Below, piece by piece: positions 20,672 through 31,450 of a DNA stretch of 64,000 bases. Origin of the DNA: Anodontia alba (lineage: Eukaryota; Mollusca; Bivalvia; Lucinida; Lucinidae); the NCBI GenBank assembly GCA_964016985.1, contig OZ024826.1:47402478-47466477 (forward strand). The letters are read 5' to 3'. Positions within the stretch are counted from its first letter, which is position 1. Each line of letters begins with the position of its first letter. A program made the translations under genes and the position numbers. The notes under the pieces are model-generated. The model ran no database searches and was not told the DNA's origin. It was given only the letters and a program-made list of their open reading frames with translations.

Positions 20672-20958
20672 GAGGACTTGTTAGGTTTAAGCATCTGGTG
20701 ATAATTCTGGGATTTTTATTTTTTTTTTCTTAAAACATATGTTGTGGGTACTCATTAGAAGTGCCTCACTGAGGCACTTCTAATGAGTACCTACAACATA
20801 TGTTTTTATAGAGTTAAAAAAATGTGGGTACTCATTAGAAGTGCCTCACCAAGGTGCTTGTAATGAGTACCCAGAATGTATGTTTTTTATGGGGAAACGG
20901 ATAATTATCCCAGAATTATAATCAGATATTCCTCCATAACAGGTCCTCTGCTAGAGTT
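20672..20958. repeat. MITE with two tandem H1-type hairpins
   Basis: Outer ends GAGGACTTGTTAGG..GATAATTCTGGG and CCCAGAATTATAATC..AACAGGTCCTC pair with each other. Inside are two successive hairpins with GGGTACTCATTAGAAGTGCC arms (20748-20800 and 20823-20875). Confidence 0.8.
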
Positions 20959-21279
20959 ATGAAAATTTTATGATTCCTTAATAATTAGTGCTATATTTAT
21001 GGATATTTGAGGGGCAGGAGGAGAAATTTTGCTGTATGCCATATGCGAACAACATAAGCCTGGTATATGGCTATCATATCCATGATCTTGTCTGTAGATG
21101 TCTTCAGGACATATGCAAGGAAGATTAGCAAGCCAAGCTACACATTCTGATCAGGGCTTTTGTCATACATCAGTGTATTACACATTATATTCAATGGTTC
21201 TGTCAACAGGCAGCAAAGGCCTGGAGCGCCAAATCTTTTATATATAACTGATATAAGATGATTTTTTTGAGCCAAAAAG

Positions 21280-21400
21280 TATATAGCTATTTTTTAGTAC
21301 ATGTATGTCTCCATGGAAACATGTGCATAGTCATTAGAAGTGCCTCATTGAGGCACTTCTAATGAGTGCCCATAACATAGAGAAATAAGAAAAAATAAAA
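21280..21400. repeat. H1 MITE, short copy
   Basis: AGTCATTAGAAGTGCCTCAT mirrored by TGAGGCACTTCTAATGAGTG; the outer ends are decayed. Confidence 0.75.
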
Positions 21401-21613
21401 ATCTGCTTACTGCTCATATCAGGATTCAGGAGCTCTGTTCATACATGTATATGCACTGTGGCTATCCTGACCAGCTGTCAGAGTGGATATGCAGCCTGGT
21501 CTGGGTGAATATGCTATTCTCATAAACCGTAAAGTAAATTTTCTCTTATGCACCTAATATATAGAACAGGCCAGTTTAGTCTATAAAGTGGGATGTTCGA
21601 TTGTTTAAGTGTT

Positions 21614-21770
21614 CATAGCTCCAGATAAGAGGGGTTATCCAGATAATATTTTTCTTATTTCTCCATGAAAACATATGTTGTGGTACTCATTAGAAGTGCC
21701 TCACTGAGGCGCTTCTAATGAGTATCCACAACATATGTTTTCATGGAGAAATAAAAAAAATCTCAAATCT
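21614..21770. repeat. H1 MITE
   Basis: TAGCTCCAGATAAGAGGGG left end and a near-perfect hairpin of CTCCATGAAAACATATGTTG arms; the right outer end is missing. Confidence 0.85.
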
Positions 21771-22048
21771 GTCTTAAGCAGCCACCCATGGGAAGCTTAA
21801 AATGTGGCTGCTGAAGGCAGGTGGCTGCTTAATACAGTTCAAATATATGTCTATGAATTTTGGGGCAACTTTCCTCCAGCTGCTTAATATAGGTTGGCTG
21901 CTTAATAGAGGTGACCACTAACACAGGTTTGACTGTACTTTTCAGTTGTGAAAAGTGCATTATCTGAAGTTAGCTGCATTATTTTACCTTCAAACAGTTC
22001 ACTGGGTTACAGGGTCGGTCCAAATAAGAAGTTGCACCATATTAACCC

Positions 22049-22251
22049 AAAATGTTTGGACACATTAAATACTAACCATACTTGGCCTAAATTTAAGCAT
22101 GTTCATTTTACTACCAGTTGATATGTCTACAAACTGCTGGATGAATGGCAAACAGTGTAGACCCAGATCAGATGCTGCATTCTGCAGCATCTGATCTAGG
22201 TCTTCAGTGTTTGCCCAGGCCTGTCTGTCCCAACTTAGGATAAATATGGTA
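22049..22251. repeat. T5 MITE
   Basis: Centre GATCAGATGCTGCATTCTGC mirrored to GCAGCATCTGATC inside AAACAGTGTAGACC arms. A second T5 copy follows almost directly (22252-22420). Confidence 0.75.
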
Positions 22252-22420
22252 CCACTATAAGCCTAAGTATTGCAATCAATGTAGACCCTGATGAGACAAT
22301 GCAGAAAGCGGTGTCCGATCAGGATCTACATTGTTTGCCATTCATCCAGCAATATTTTAGACACATCAACAGATAGGATATGAACTCTCTCAAAGTTTAG
22401 GAGACATATGGTATGCAGTT
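22252..22420. repeat. T5 MITE, adjacent second copy
   Basis: AATCAATGTAGACCCTGATG arm and ATCAGGATCTACATTGTTTG arm, followed by CCATTCATCCAGCAATATTT, the usual T5 right flank. Confidence 0.7.
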
Positions 22421-22542
22421 TTGGTGTGCCAACATTATGGGAAATATGGTAATCGAATTTTGTTCTGCCTGAAGTGACTGGTTTATTTAGCTGCTCTACT
22501 GTTTTGCAAATGAATTCGTGAGATAGTTTAGTTGACAACAAG

Positions 22543-22766
22543 CTTAACCTATTTTAGTTTAATAAACTCCCCACACTATATATGGGAAGAGTCCAGTTTC
22601 AATTTTAGTGTGTCAGGCTTTGTGATTTAGTTATTCCTAAAGAAAAATGGAATAACTATTTCCAAACAGTGAAGACCCTGATCAGACGCCACGTTCTGTG
22701 GCATCTGATCAGGGTCTCCACTGTTTGCCAATTACCTTTTAGGGGTGTCCAGACTAAAATGTGTTA
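22543..22766. repeat. T3 MITE with TTAA ends
   Basis: TTAACCTATTTTAGTTT at the left and AGACTAAAATGTGTTAA at the right. The central hairpin is AAACAGTGAAGACCCTGATC with its complement. Confidence 0.75.
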
Positions 22767-22910
22767 AGTGCTGGACTTCTTTATTTATTTGAATGGCAAG
22801 AGAGCTTCTCTCTTTGAATAACTTGTTTCAGATGCAAGTTGTGTTGTTCTTTGTATAATTGAATAAATTAATAGTTATCTGCCAAATGTTTTATTTGAAA
22901 TGAAGGTTAA

Positions 22911-23141
22911 TTAACCCTAAAATCTACATCTGAAAATATCGTCTGCTTATGTTGTCTGCTGCATCTTGCAAACTTTTCAAACTTACATTTTGCATATAGC
23001 CAAACAGTGTGGACCCATACCAGGCTGCTCCTAAAGGAGCAGTCTGATCTGGGTCCACACTGTTTGCAACAATGACTTTTAAAGTAACCGGCAGAAGACA
23101 AAGCAGGCGACAATTGTTGTGATTGGTGCTTTAAGGGTTAA
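22911..23141. repeat. T4 MITE with TTAA ends and a B-type centre
   Basis: TTAACCCTAAAATC at the left and GGTGCTTTAAGGGTTAA at the right. Its middle is the palindrome CAAACAGTGTGGACCC typical of the T1-T5 set, so the families share internal modules. Confidence 0.75.
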
Positions 23142-23345
23142 CTTTAGAAAGAGGTAGCTACTGCACTCTATTTCATTTTACCCTAGTAACCATAAATATT
23201 CAGACACCATAACTATTTACCATACTTCTAAAATTTGACTGCTTGGTAATATGTCTAAAGGTATTGACAGAATTGCACACAGTGTAGATGCTGATCAAAC
23301 AGCTGTGGGTCAACATTGTTTGCCTATGCGTATCTGCTCAAATAT

Positions 23346-23577
23346 TTAACCCATCTATGTTGAGTGGACTTTTCTATCATGACTCTTTGGACCAGTCTAT
23401 TTCCAATAGCTGGGTGTCTCATTAGTTTTTTTATCTTTATTTGTTTTTTATAGAAACTCCTGTAGTTACAGCAAACAGTGCAGATTCTGATCACAGATTG
23501 CACTCTGTGGCAACTAATCTTGGTCTACACTGTTTACCAGTTGCCATTTTAGGGGTTTCCCGACTAAAATGTGTTAA
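23346..23577. repeat. T3 MITE with TTAA ends
   Basis: TTAACCCATCTATG at the left and GACTAAAATGTGTTAA at the right; central arms are diverged. Confidence 0.7.
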
Positions 23578-23797
23578 GATAAGAATATGGTATTTTAGAA
23601 AATATAACTGCTACCCTTTTGAATTGTGAATTAATTACATGACAAACTAGCTAATAGTTGCCTACCTGGGAATTCTTTATAGCCAATGACATAGTAAAGA
23701 ATAACTATGAATGTTCATGTTGCGTTGGTTTCTTTGCAGGTGGGAGGACAAACTAAGCTTTATTTGGATGAACTAATTTATTTAAATATAAACATGT

Positions 23798-23960
23798 TTC
23801 CAGATAAGGTGCTCTGTTGAATCAATTAGGGTTGATATTTTCCATATTCCTAAAAATAACAAACAAAACAAACATACATTTTGAGTTCTCAGTAGAAGCA
23901 CCTCATTGAGGCACTTCTAATGAGAAACCACAATATATTTTTGTGGAGAAATTGAAAAGA
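23798..23960. repeat. H1 MITE
   Basis: GAAGCACCTCATTGAGGCACTTC centre. A diverged hairpin copy with GACTCGTCCAACGAGT centre follows (24070-24170), then A-rich sequence up to 24275. Confidence 0.7.
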
Positions 23961-24313
23961 AATATTAGCTGGCTCCACATCTTCTCCAGAACTAAGTATA
24001 AAATTGGTTCTTGCAGCAAAACAGATAAAACACAGCTCTGCATTAAAGAGTTAATTGGCTGTACAGTTTTCTTATTTTTCCTGGAAAGTATATGTTATGG
24101 GGACTCGTCCAACGAGTACTTCAACATATGTTTTCCTGGAAATACAGGAAAAGTATCAACACTTTATGGCTGAAAGAAAAAACAACAACAACAAAAAAAC
24201 AAACAAAAAAAAACAAAAAACAATAACAACTAACACTTTTGGAGCTGTGAGAAAAAAAAAAAAAAAAAAAAAGGAATACTTAATAGCCCCAGAATAAAGC
24301 AGAGCAGGACATG

Positions 24314-24521
24314 TTAACCCTTGTCCTGCTGAATAAATTAAGATGCCATGCCCATTTCTAATTTTTAGCCAATCAGATTATTTGATCCGGACTGTTGCTG
24401 TAAATTCACATACTTAATGGCAAACAGTGCAGATCCAGATCAGTTGGCTTCTTCAGACTGATCTGGATCTACACTGTTTGCAAAGGCAGGGTATATCTGG
24501 GTTCAACAGGACAAGGGTTAA
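24314..24521. repeat. T1 MITE with TTAA ends (reverse)
   Basis: TTAACCCTTGTCCTGCTGAA at the left and TTCAACAGGACAAGGGTTAA at the right: a 20-base inverted repeat including TTAA with one mismatch. One of the best T1 copies. Confidence 0.9.
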
Positions 24522-24839
24522 CCTCAGTTTACCAGTGTGATGAATGGTATTATTGAATTACAGGTAAAATATTTTCATAATTTTATTCTGCAGACTTTGA
24601 GTAATAATACGATAAGTTTTCCTGCAATAAATGAAGGTTTTGTTAGAAGTCATTTCTTGATTGTTTTCATCATTGTTAGTGATCCATTTAATTTGTTCAT
24701 TTAGTTCAAAATGTTATTTTTGTACAGATTTTAATAGCACCAATTTTTCTCTGGTGTTGATTTTTGTATACTTTGTAACACCAGATTTTTATATTAGCAT
24801 AAAGCACTTAAAGTGGCTGTGTAAATATTATACTGTTGT

Positions 24840-25060
24840 TAGCAGAGGATTTGGTATAAAGGAGTATTTGGTGATACATGTATTTTGGGATATTTTTTCT
24901 TATTTCTCCATAAAAATGTATGTTATGGATACTCGCTAGAAGCACCTCGGAGACGCGCTTCAAATGAGTACCCACAACATATGTTCTAATGGAGAACTGA
25001 AGAAAATTATCCCAGAATTATCAGCAAACTTTCCTCCTTCAAGGTTCCGTATTCCTCTAA
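24840..25060. repeat. H1-cored MITE, second outer-end type
   Basis: Same outer ends as 20672-20958 (GAGTATTTGGTGAT.. and ..ATTATCAGCAAACTTTCCTC), with one hairpin of ACTCGCTAGAAGCACCTCGG type. Confidence 0.7.
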
Positions 25061-25623
25061 AAAAGAGACATTTTTTATCCAAGAAAGGTTTAATAAATTG
25101 ACGTATAGTATTAATAGGATCATAAAATGTGGCATCTGACAACCTGTAAAATTTCATTTAGTCTCTCATTTTTTGAATTGGATAAAAAATTTAATGCTTT
25201 TTATCGATACGTATCTCTAAATTAATGTTTAATGTTGACAACATTAATTCAGAGATGCGACAAAAAAATCATTTCATTTTAAGAATGAGAGACAAACTGA
25301 AATTTTACAGGCTGTCAGGTGCCACATTTTATTACTGTCAATATCATGTATCAATTCTTGGATTATAAAATGTCTATTTTTGAGGACTATGGAGCCTTTA
25401 ACAACTCCCTCTGATTGCTACTGTATCATATGTGAATGCCCCAATAGTTCAGACAGCAAATAAAATATAAATAAAACACAGGTAATAACCTTTAATGACT
25501 TTATCAAAGTTAGAAGGAAAGTTTCCAGTTTCACATAGGAAACAATGTTGGGAGAGGAAACTTTCAAAGTGTTGCAAAAGAAAGCAGTAGAATTGTCTCC
25601 CTTTGCAGAATTGAGCACTTTTG

Positions 25624-25828
25624 TTAACCCTAGTCCTACTCAACAGGGATATGTCCTGCCTTTGCAAACAGTACATGATCCAGATCAGTTGGCTTTTGAA
25701 GAAGCCAACTGATCTGGATCTGCACTGTTCACCTGTGAATTTATATCAAATCCTGTTTCCTTGGAAAAATAAGAAAAATATCATCAATTTGTTGTCTGCT
25801 GAATTAGCCAAGAGAGTTGTAAAGGTTA
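25624..25828. repeat. Chimeric TTAA MITE (T1 left half, T4 right half)
   Basis: The left end TTAACCCTAGTCCTACTCAA and the centre are T1. From about 25740 the sequence switches to the T4 arm (CCTTGGAAAAATAAGAAAAA, TTGTCTGCTGAATTAGCC), ending AAAGGTTAA. TTAA occurs at both ends. Confidence 0.75.
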
Positions 25829-26094
25829 AATGAGCCAGTGTATGACAATACCAAAAATAAGATGTGTGACCAGCAAAGACTCGGATCAGCCTGTATATCC
25901 ACCCAGTTTGGCAAGGGTTCTCATCCTTCTTTGGATAGCCCAGAGGCTGTAGAATGTCATCCCTCTTTGGATAGCCCAGACGCTGTAGAAGGCACATGAG
26001 ATCAGTGAACTGATCAGACTGTGCGGATGCACAGGCTGATCAGAGTCTTCACTGATCACACAAGTCTTATTGTAGGTTTTGTCATGCGCTGGCT

Positions 26095-26225
26095 CAAATT
26101 ATTGCTGGATGAATTGCAAACAGTGTAGAGCCTGATCAGATGCCACAATCTGTGGCATCTGATCTGGGTCTACATTTTTTGCTCGGGCCTGTCTGTCCGA
26201 ATACTAAGGGCAAGTATGAGCGTTA
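26095..26225. repeat. T5-type MITE
   Basis: Palindrome GCAAACAGTGTAGAGCCTG to CTGATCTGGGTCTACATTTT around GATGCCACAATCTGTGGCATC, with CTGGATGAATTGCAAAC and CTGTCTGTCCGAATACT flanks. Confidence 0.75.
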
Positions 26226-26329
26226 TGTTTTGAGATAAAACTGTTGAAGCTACTCGTCTTTCTGGTGTGGAAAATGTCCTGGGATCATATAGTCTTCTGT
26301 GCAAGGCTATGTTGTTCTAACGCTTGTCA

Positions 26330-26544
26330 TGAAATGAAAATGCCATGCCCACTTCTAATTGCTAGCCAATCAGATGGCTACCCACTTCTAATTGCTAGCC
26401 AATCAGATGGCTTGATCAAGGTTGTTGATAAAAATTCACATACTAAATAACAAACAGTGCTAATCCAGATCAGTAGCCAACTGATCTGGATCTGCACAGT
26501 TTGCGAAGGAAGGGTATATCCGGGTTCAGCAGGACCAGGGTTAA
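26330..26544. repeat. T1 MITE (reverse) with internal duplication
   Basis: A 36-base segment (CCCACTTCTAATTGCTAGCC on) is duplicated in tandem. The right end CAGCAGGACCAGGGTTAA is kept. Confidence 0.75.
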
Positions 26545-26850
26545 TAGAAAAGTAAGCAAAACATATTCACCTGAATACTTTGCTTATCTGGAGCCCTGAG
26601 TCATAGAGAAAGCTGTGCTTTAAAAATTGCAGTCAGTTTCTATATGTCAATCAAAAGAATGATGAAAAACACATGTATGCCTAATTTTTATATTATGAAA
26701 CTGTTTTGCAGTTTAAAAAAAAAAGAAAAGAAAAAAAAAAAAGAAAGAATAAAAAAATGAAAAGAATATAGACTTGTTTTAGTGTTAATACCCATTTATT
26801 GTGCATCTGTGAGGAGGAGAGAGGAAAGAGTTGGGAGTTTTCATAGAATC

Positions 26851-27033
26851 GTCCAGGTGGCTAGCACTCCCAACTTCAGATTAGCAGGTCCTGGGTTTGA
26901 ATCCCGCTAGAGGCAGAATTCAGCTCATGACTGTATGGTGCTTCATTGTATAGAGGCTTTCATTATCATCCTTCCATTGTCTCGGTATGACTTACATAAT
27001 GCTGAATGGGACATAAAACACCAATAAATCATC
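26851..27033 (+). repeat. SINE-B copy
   Basis: B box GGGTTTGAATCCC, body CAGAATTCAGCTCATGACTG, 3' end GGGACATAAAACACCAATAAA. Its tail is close in style to that of SINE-A (GTAAAACC..AAA). Confidence 0.75.
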
Positions 27034-27072
27034 ATTGAAGTTTTCATGCCATTTTCAGTTAATACACTATAA

Positions 27073-27250
27073 GGTCAGAGTGGCCAAGTGGTCAGCGCTC
27101 CCGGCTGGATCCAAGGTCCAGAGTTTGAACTCTGGAGGAGGTATTCAACTTAGACTGTATGGCTCTTCACTGCAAAGAGCCTTTCATTATCAACCTTGTT
27201 TCGTCTCGATATGACTTAAATATTGAAAGGGATGTAAATCATCGTCAACA
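27073..27250 (+). repeat. SINE-B copy with tRNA-Ser/Leu-like head
   Basis: GGTCAGAGTGGCCAAGTGGT begins a tRNA-like head with B box GAGTTTGAACTC, followed by the SINE-B body. The head lacks a paired acceptor stem, so it is not called a tRNA gene. Confidence 0.7.
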
Positions 27251-27364
27251 GCACAATCAAAGAAAATCTTCCAAAATTTTATTTTGGGTATAATGTTTAA
27301 TTTTGATTATATTCCTGTTAGAAACCAATATTCTGGACAGTAATTATTCCAGTCAAAAGTGACC

Positions 27365-27558
27365 ATAGCACCAGATAAGGTGCTGTTTTGTTTTTTTTTT
27401 GTCCAAAAAGTATGGCTTTTTTTCTTATTTCTGCACTAAAATATATGTTGTGGGTACTCATTAGAAGGGCTTTGGCTAGGAGCTTCTGATGAGTACCCAC
27501 AATATACATTTCCATGCAAAAATAAGACAATATGTTGATATCACAGCCTCAGAATGAA
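27365..27558. repeat. H1 MITE
   Basis: Outer arms AGATAAGGTGCTG..TCCAAAAAGTATGG and an inner hairpin of TTGTGGGTACTCATTAGAAG arms around GGCTTTGGCTAGG. Confidence 0.8.
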
Positions 27559-27740
27559 GCAACATCAAAAATTGCAAGTCACAGTGTACAGTAGGTCTGC
27601 CTGTTGCATCTAAACGGGCTCCACATTTTTGCCCGTGCTATATGTACAAGATGTTGAAATATGAACTGTGGACTGTTGTCCCATTCCTCCTTCAATGCCA
27701 ATATCAGTTCCTGTCTAGTAATTGGTATGGCTGCACTCCA

Positions 27741-27983
27741 GGGCCCAGTTGTTCAAAGCTAACGACGTCGTTAGTTAACGATACGTTAAAATTTACATCG
27801 GGTGATACACAAATACGCTGGAATTTTTTGCTGAAAAATGTGAGTAGCTTTTGCAGTGCAAAAGCTACTCACATTTTTTCAGCAAAAAATATCATAATAT
27901 TGTGTACTGAATCCGCTAAAACAGTTAACGAAATGACCCTTAACAAGCTCGTTAAGCTAACGACGCTTTGAACAACTGGGCCC
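27741..27983. repeat. H2 MITE, full length
   Basis: Both inner arms are present: CTGAAAAATGTGAGTAGCTT and AAAGCTACTCACATTTTTTC around TTGCAGTGCA. Ends are GGGCCCAGTTGTTCAAAGCT and its complement. Confidence 0.9.
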
Positions 27984-27992
27984 AGGACATTG

Positions 27993-28133
27993 CTTCCAGG
28001 AATACCATCAGAGTGTCAAACAGTTTGGATCCAGATCAGGCCTGACGTTTTGTCTGGCCTGATCTGGGCCCAAACTATTTGCAAAGGTTATCAGCAGACG
28101 GAAAAAGTCTCTACTTGCGAGGAAAGAGTTAAG
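27993..28133. repeat. T2 MITE fragment
   Basis: Starts inside T2 at TCCAGGAATACCATCAGAGTG and keeps the centre and right end GAGGAAAGAGTTAA; the left third is missing. It directly abuts the H2 copy. Confidence 0.75.
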
Positions 28134-28225
28134 GTAGCGAAATGGTAAAAAATTGCCTTCCTTTTGAAAAGGGGTCCCTTGGGAGCAAATTCTTTCCTAA
28201 AAGAGTAGAGCCCTTTTAGGATTTT

Positions 28226-28527
28226 AGTTGGTTTGGAGTTTAATGGCCCAGTCAACACTATCATTGTCATGTCCAGCCAATCAGGGTACCTAACCACACA
28301 TCCTGGGCAGGCTTAGTTCTCTTGTGGTTAACCAGTACTTGTGCACATTCTTTTGCTTGCTAGAAAATGACAGCTGCCCTTCTAGAATCAGCACAAGGGA
28401 GATAATGACCACAGAAAATATTTCATGATCAATCTCCACGAAAGAATGTTGCCAGACCTAGCGGGGATCAAACCCGTGATCTGATCACCAGTCAGACCCA
28501 CATCTGACTAAGCCACCAAGGTCAACC
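28226..28527 (-). repeat. SINE-A copy (old)
   Basis: Reverse orientation; TTTAATGGCCCAGTCAAC at the 3' end and GACTAAGCCACCAAGGTC at the tRNA head, with many substitutions and no clear target duplication. It interrupts an H3-like MITE (28135-28620). Confidence 0.8.
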
Positions 28528-28617
28528 CTTTTAGAAGGCAGTTTGGTGTGGAGGAAAGCGATCATGAAGTAATAAAAGTTGTTTTCCTTGTACAAAATGG
28601 GACAGTATCCAGTCCCC

Positions 28618-28837
28618 TTAACTGTTTGTATGCTGGGTACTTTTGCATGCTTTTTTGTCGTCTGTGGATTTTTTTTTTTTTAATTTTTCAAAAAAAATCT
28701 TTCAGGAATACTATCAGAGTGTCAAACAGTTTGGATCCACATCAGGCCCAATGTTTTGTCGAGCCTGATCTGGGTCCAAACTGTTTGCAAAGGTTATCAG
28801 CAGACGACAAAATTCGCCACTAGCGAGGAATGAGTTA
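28618..28837. repeat. T2 MITE with TTAA ends
   Basis: TTAACTGTTTGTATGCTGGG left end; centre GGATCCACATCAGGCCC mirrored; right end GCGAGGAATGAGTTAA. Confidence 0.8.
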
Positions 28838-29078
28838 AACTATTATGGGCAGCAGAAAGGTTCAGGATAAAGCCTGTAACTACAAAACAGCAATGCACAA
28901 ATAATACCAGTATCCTTTTGAACTTTATTCTTTCTCATCTTCATGTATACAACAATGTATTAATACTCCATGTAATATAATAATAACAAGAACTCCCAAA
29001 GAGCTTTACAACTCTGTAGGCTTATGCAGCAGATGAAAATATTGTAAAATATCATCTACTTATGTATGTAACCTTTAC

Positions 29079-29257
29079 CACTCTGTTGTCTGATATCTTT
29101 TCCTTTTTTTCCCCCAGAAAATTGGGTTTGACATTTCATGCAAATTGTCTCCCAAGGAGACAATTTGCATGACCCGTCAAACCCTGTTTTCTGTGATAAA
29201 TAAGAGAAAATATTTCAAAATGTCTACTGAAATGTTTTCCCAGCATGCTAAGCATTA
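29079..29257. repeat. T4 MITE
   Basis: GACATTTCATGCAAATTGTC hairpin with its complement across CTCCCAAGGAG, flanked by CCAGAAAATTGGG and CCCTGTTTTCTG arms; right end CATGCTAAGCATTAA. Confidence 0.8.
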
Positions 29258-29449
29258 AATTCCGCAAGTCAAAAATTTAGGATCCACAGAAAGTATATAT
29301 TAAACTCTCAGTAATAAGAAATATATTTCTTGAATCATATCCAACACATACTTGATAACTAGAACAATCTCACAGTATGCAAAATATAAATAAAGGAATT
29401 CTTTAAACATATAAACACAAATACTGTATTCTACCTAATTACCGCACAT

Positions 29450-29770
29450 GCTCCTATAAGCGCACAGTCAAGCAATTCCGAGGTCTTCAGATTACAGCCA
29501 GTGTACTTTTTGTCTACTTCTTTATAAATATAAAGGCATATGTTATGGGTACCCATTTGAACTGCATCAACTTGTTGATGCAATTCAAATGAGTATCCAC
29601 AACACATGCTTTTATCAAGAAAATCAGAAAAAAAAAACGAAAACAATAACACTGCATAAGCATCATTTGATAAGTCCTTCACCGATCTTTGTTTAAGTGT
29701 ACCCTTAGTATAGGTGGATACATATTTTACCACAAGTTTTCCCAGTAACTTTGAAAAACCTAAGTGCATA
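29450..29770. repeat. Hairpin MITE, H1 relative
   Basis: Centre TTGAACTGCATCAACTTGTTGATGCAATTCAA with ATGTTATGGGTACCCATT arms, showing the H1 plan with a replaced tip. The ends GCACATGC..GCGCAC / GTGCGC pair loosely. Confidence 0.65.
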
Positions 29771-29861
29771 GTGCGCTAATTAGGTCAAATACAGTATTCA
29801 GCTCTTTGTGTACAGACAACAAAATTATACATATAACAAACACAAAAAAAAACAAATATTT

Positions 29862-30030
29862 ACTCTTTGCATACTGAAGACGAATTAAGCAGATCACAAA
29901 TGAATAATATATATTCTATATTTTCCATCAAAGTTTGGACAATTGTCTCCTAAAACATATAGTCCTGTTTTGTGGAGAAAATGAGAAAAAATATCAACTG
30001 CTAAAATTTTGATGAAGTGTGCAAAGAGTT
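29862..30030. repeat. T2/T4-like MITE
   Basis: ACTCTTTGCATACTGAAGAC at the left and GATGAAGTGTGCAAAGAGT at the right are inverted ends; the interior is a decayed AATTGTCTCC-type arm. Confidence 0.6.
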
Positions 30031-30274
30031 CATTCATTTTTGCCATTAGACTGTTGTAGAAGAAAAATAAAAGCTGAGAAATGTATGCTTTTGTGTTTTG
30101 TTTTGTTTTTCTCTTCAATAAAGGACCTGTTATTTTGTTACATATACTTTTCAGAGAAAATAAGGTTTGTCATTTCATGTGAATTGTATGCATATTCACA
30201 TTAAATGTCAAACCTTATTTTTTTTTTGGAAAATGTCATCTATCACAGCTCCAAATAAACAGATAAGTAAATAC

Positions 30275-30893
30275 ATTTGACTCTCGTTATCTCCACCTCG
30301 CTTATCTCGAATAACCGCTTATCTCGAAGTGAAAATCTTGTCCCTGCTTAAACATGAAAATCTAAAATCAGGTAAAAAAAAGCCGGCCTCTGTGGCTCAG
30401 TTGGATGCGTCGTCCGACTGGAAATCAGGAGGTCATGGGTTCAACCCCCGCCGAGGTCGGCAACATTCTTTCGTGGAGATTGATCATGAAATATTTTCTA
30501 CGGTCATTCCTTTCTGCTGATTCAAGAAGGGTAGTTGTCAATTTCTGGCGAAAGAACGTGCACAATACTGGTTAACGGCTTAGAGGACTAAGCCTGCCCA
30601 GTAAAGGTGGGGTTAGGTAAACAGACAGCACTCGACATGACCCCATTGGGTTGACTGGGCCGTAAAACCTCAACACAACCAACAGGTAAAAAAATATCCT
30701 AAGGAGCAATTTCTCCTCCTTTCCACAATATTAATATATCTCTAACTTCAAGAGTCCAATAACATATTTATTTGTTATATGTGGTTGTTCGAATTATTTT
30801 TTCCTCAATTCTGCAAATCTGGTATGTCTAGGTACGGATATCTCGAAGTATTTCAGAGAGTCCCTTGGAATTCGAGATAACAAGAGTCAACTG
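30275..30893. mobile_element. Tc1/pogo-like MITE split by a SINE-A
   Basis: Ends TTGACTCTCGTTATCTC / TTCGAGATAACAAGAGTCAA match the ACTCTCGTTATCTCGA-type ends of pogo/Tigger-like transposons. Two more copies lie at 36351 and 43627. There is no coding part. A SINE-A splits it at the CAGGTAAAAAAA site. Confidence 0.75.
30381..30682 (+). repeat. SINE-A copy, target duplication CAGGTAAAAAAA
   Basis: Head GCCGGCCTCTGTGGCTCAG, B box GGTTCAACCCC. The 12-bp flank CAGGTAAAAAAA is present at 30369 and 30683. Confidence 0.92.
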
Positions 30894-31198
30894 TTTACTG
30901 TTATTTCTCCAGGAAAACTCGTTAGAAACGCCTAACCAAGGTGCTTCTTATAAGTACCCACAACATATGTTTTTTATGTCACTAGTAATTTTACAAATAC
31001 TAATACTCAAAAGTACAGGCATGTTTGGTACATACTCAGTTTATTATATAGCACTTTGTATTGGTTAAAACAAAGTCCATTACTAACTGACTCACTGGCT
31101 TGGAATCTGACTCACTGTTTTCAGCTTGAGTGAGTCGGTTTGACTTGCACAAATCAGAGGTTAGATAAACCACTGAGGAGCCAATAAGCAAAATATCA

Positions 31199-31446
31199 GG
31201 GCCCAGTTGTTCAAAACTAACAATATCATTAGTTAACGTATCTTTTAAACTTTAATCATTGAATATGGCGTATACGCTACTATTTTTGCTGAAAAAATGT
31301 GAGTAGCTTTTGCATTTACAAAAGCTACTCACATTTTTTTAGCAAAAATACCTGTATAATTAATAGATATTGTACCTACTAGTGCAGTTAACATTTTGAC
31401 CATTAACAAGCTTGTTATGCTAATGATGCGTTGAACAACTGGGCCC
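31199..31446. repeat. H2 MITE, full length
   Basis: GGGCCCAGTTGTTCAAAAC and GCGTTGAACAACTGGGCCC ends; inner hairpin GTGAGTAGCTTTTGCA / AAAGCTACTCAC. Confidence 0.9.
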
Positions 31447-31450
31447 AGGA

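Noticed and set aside
30021..30240. Possible LTR or gene fragment
   Set aside because: Only AT-rich sequence and a decayed T4-like hairpin are visible; no terminal repeats or motifs.
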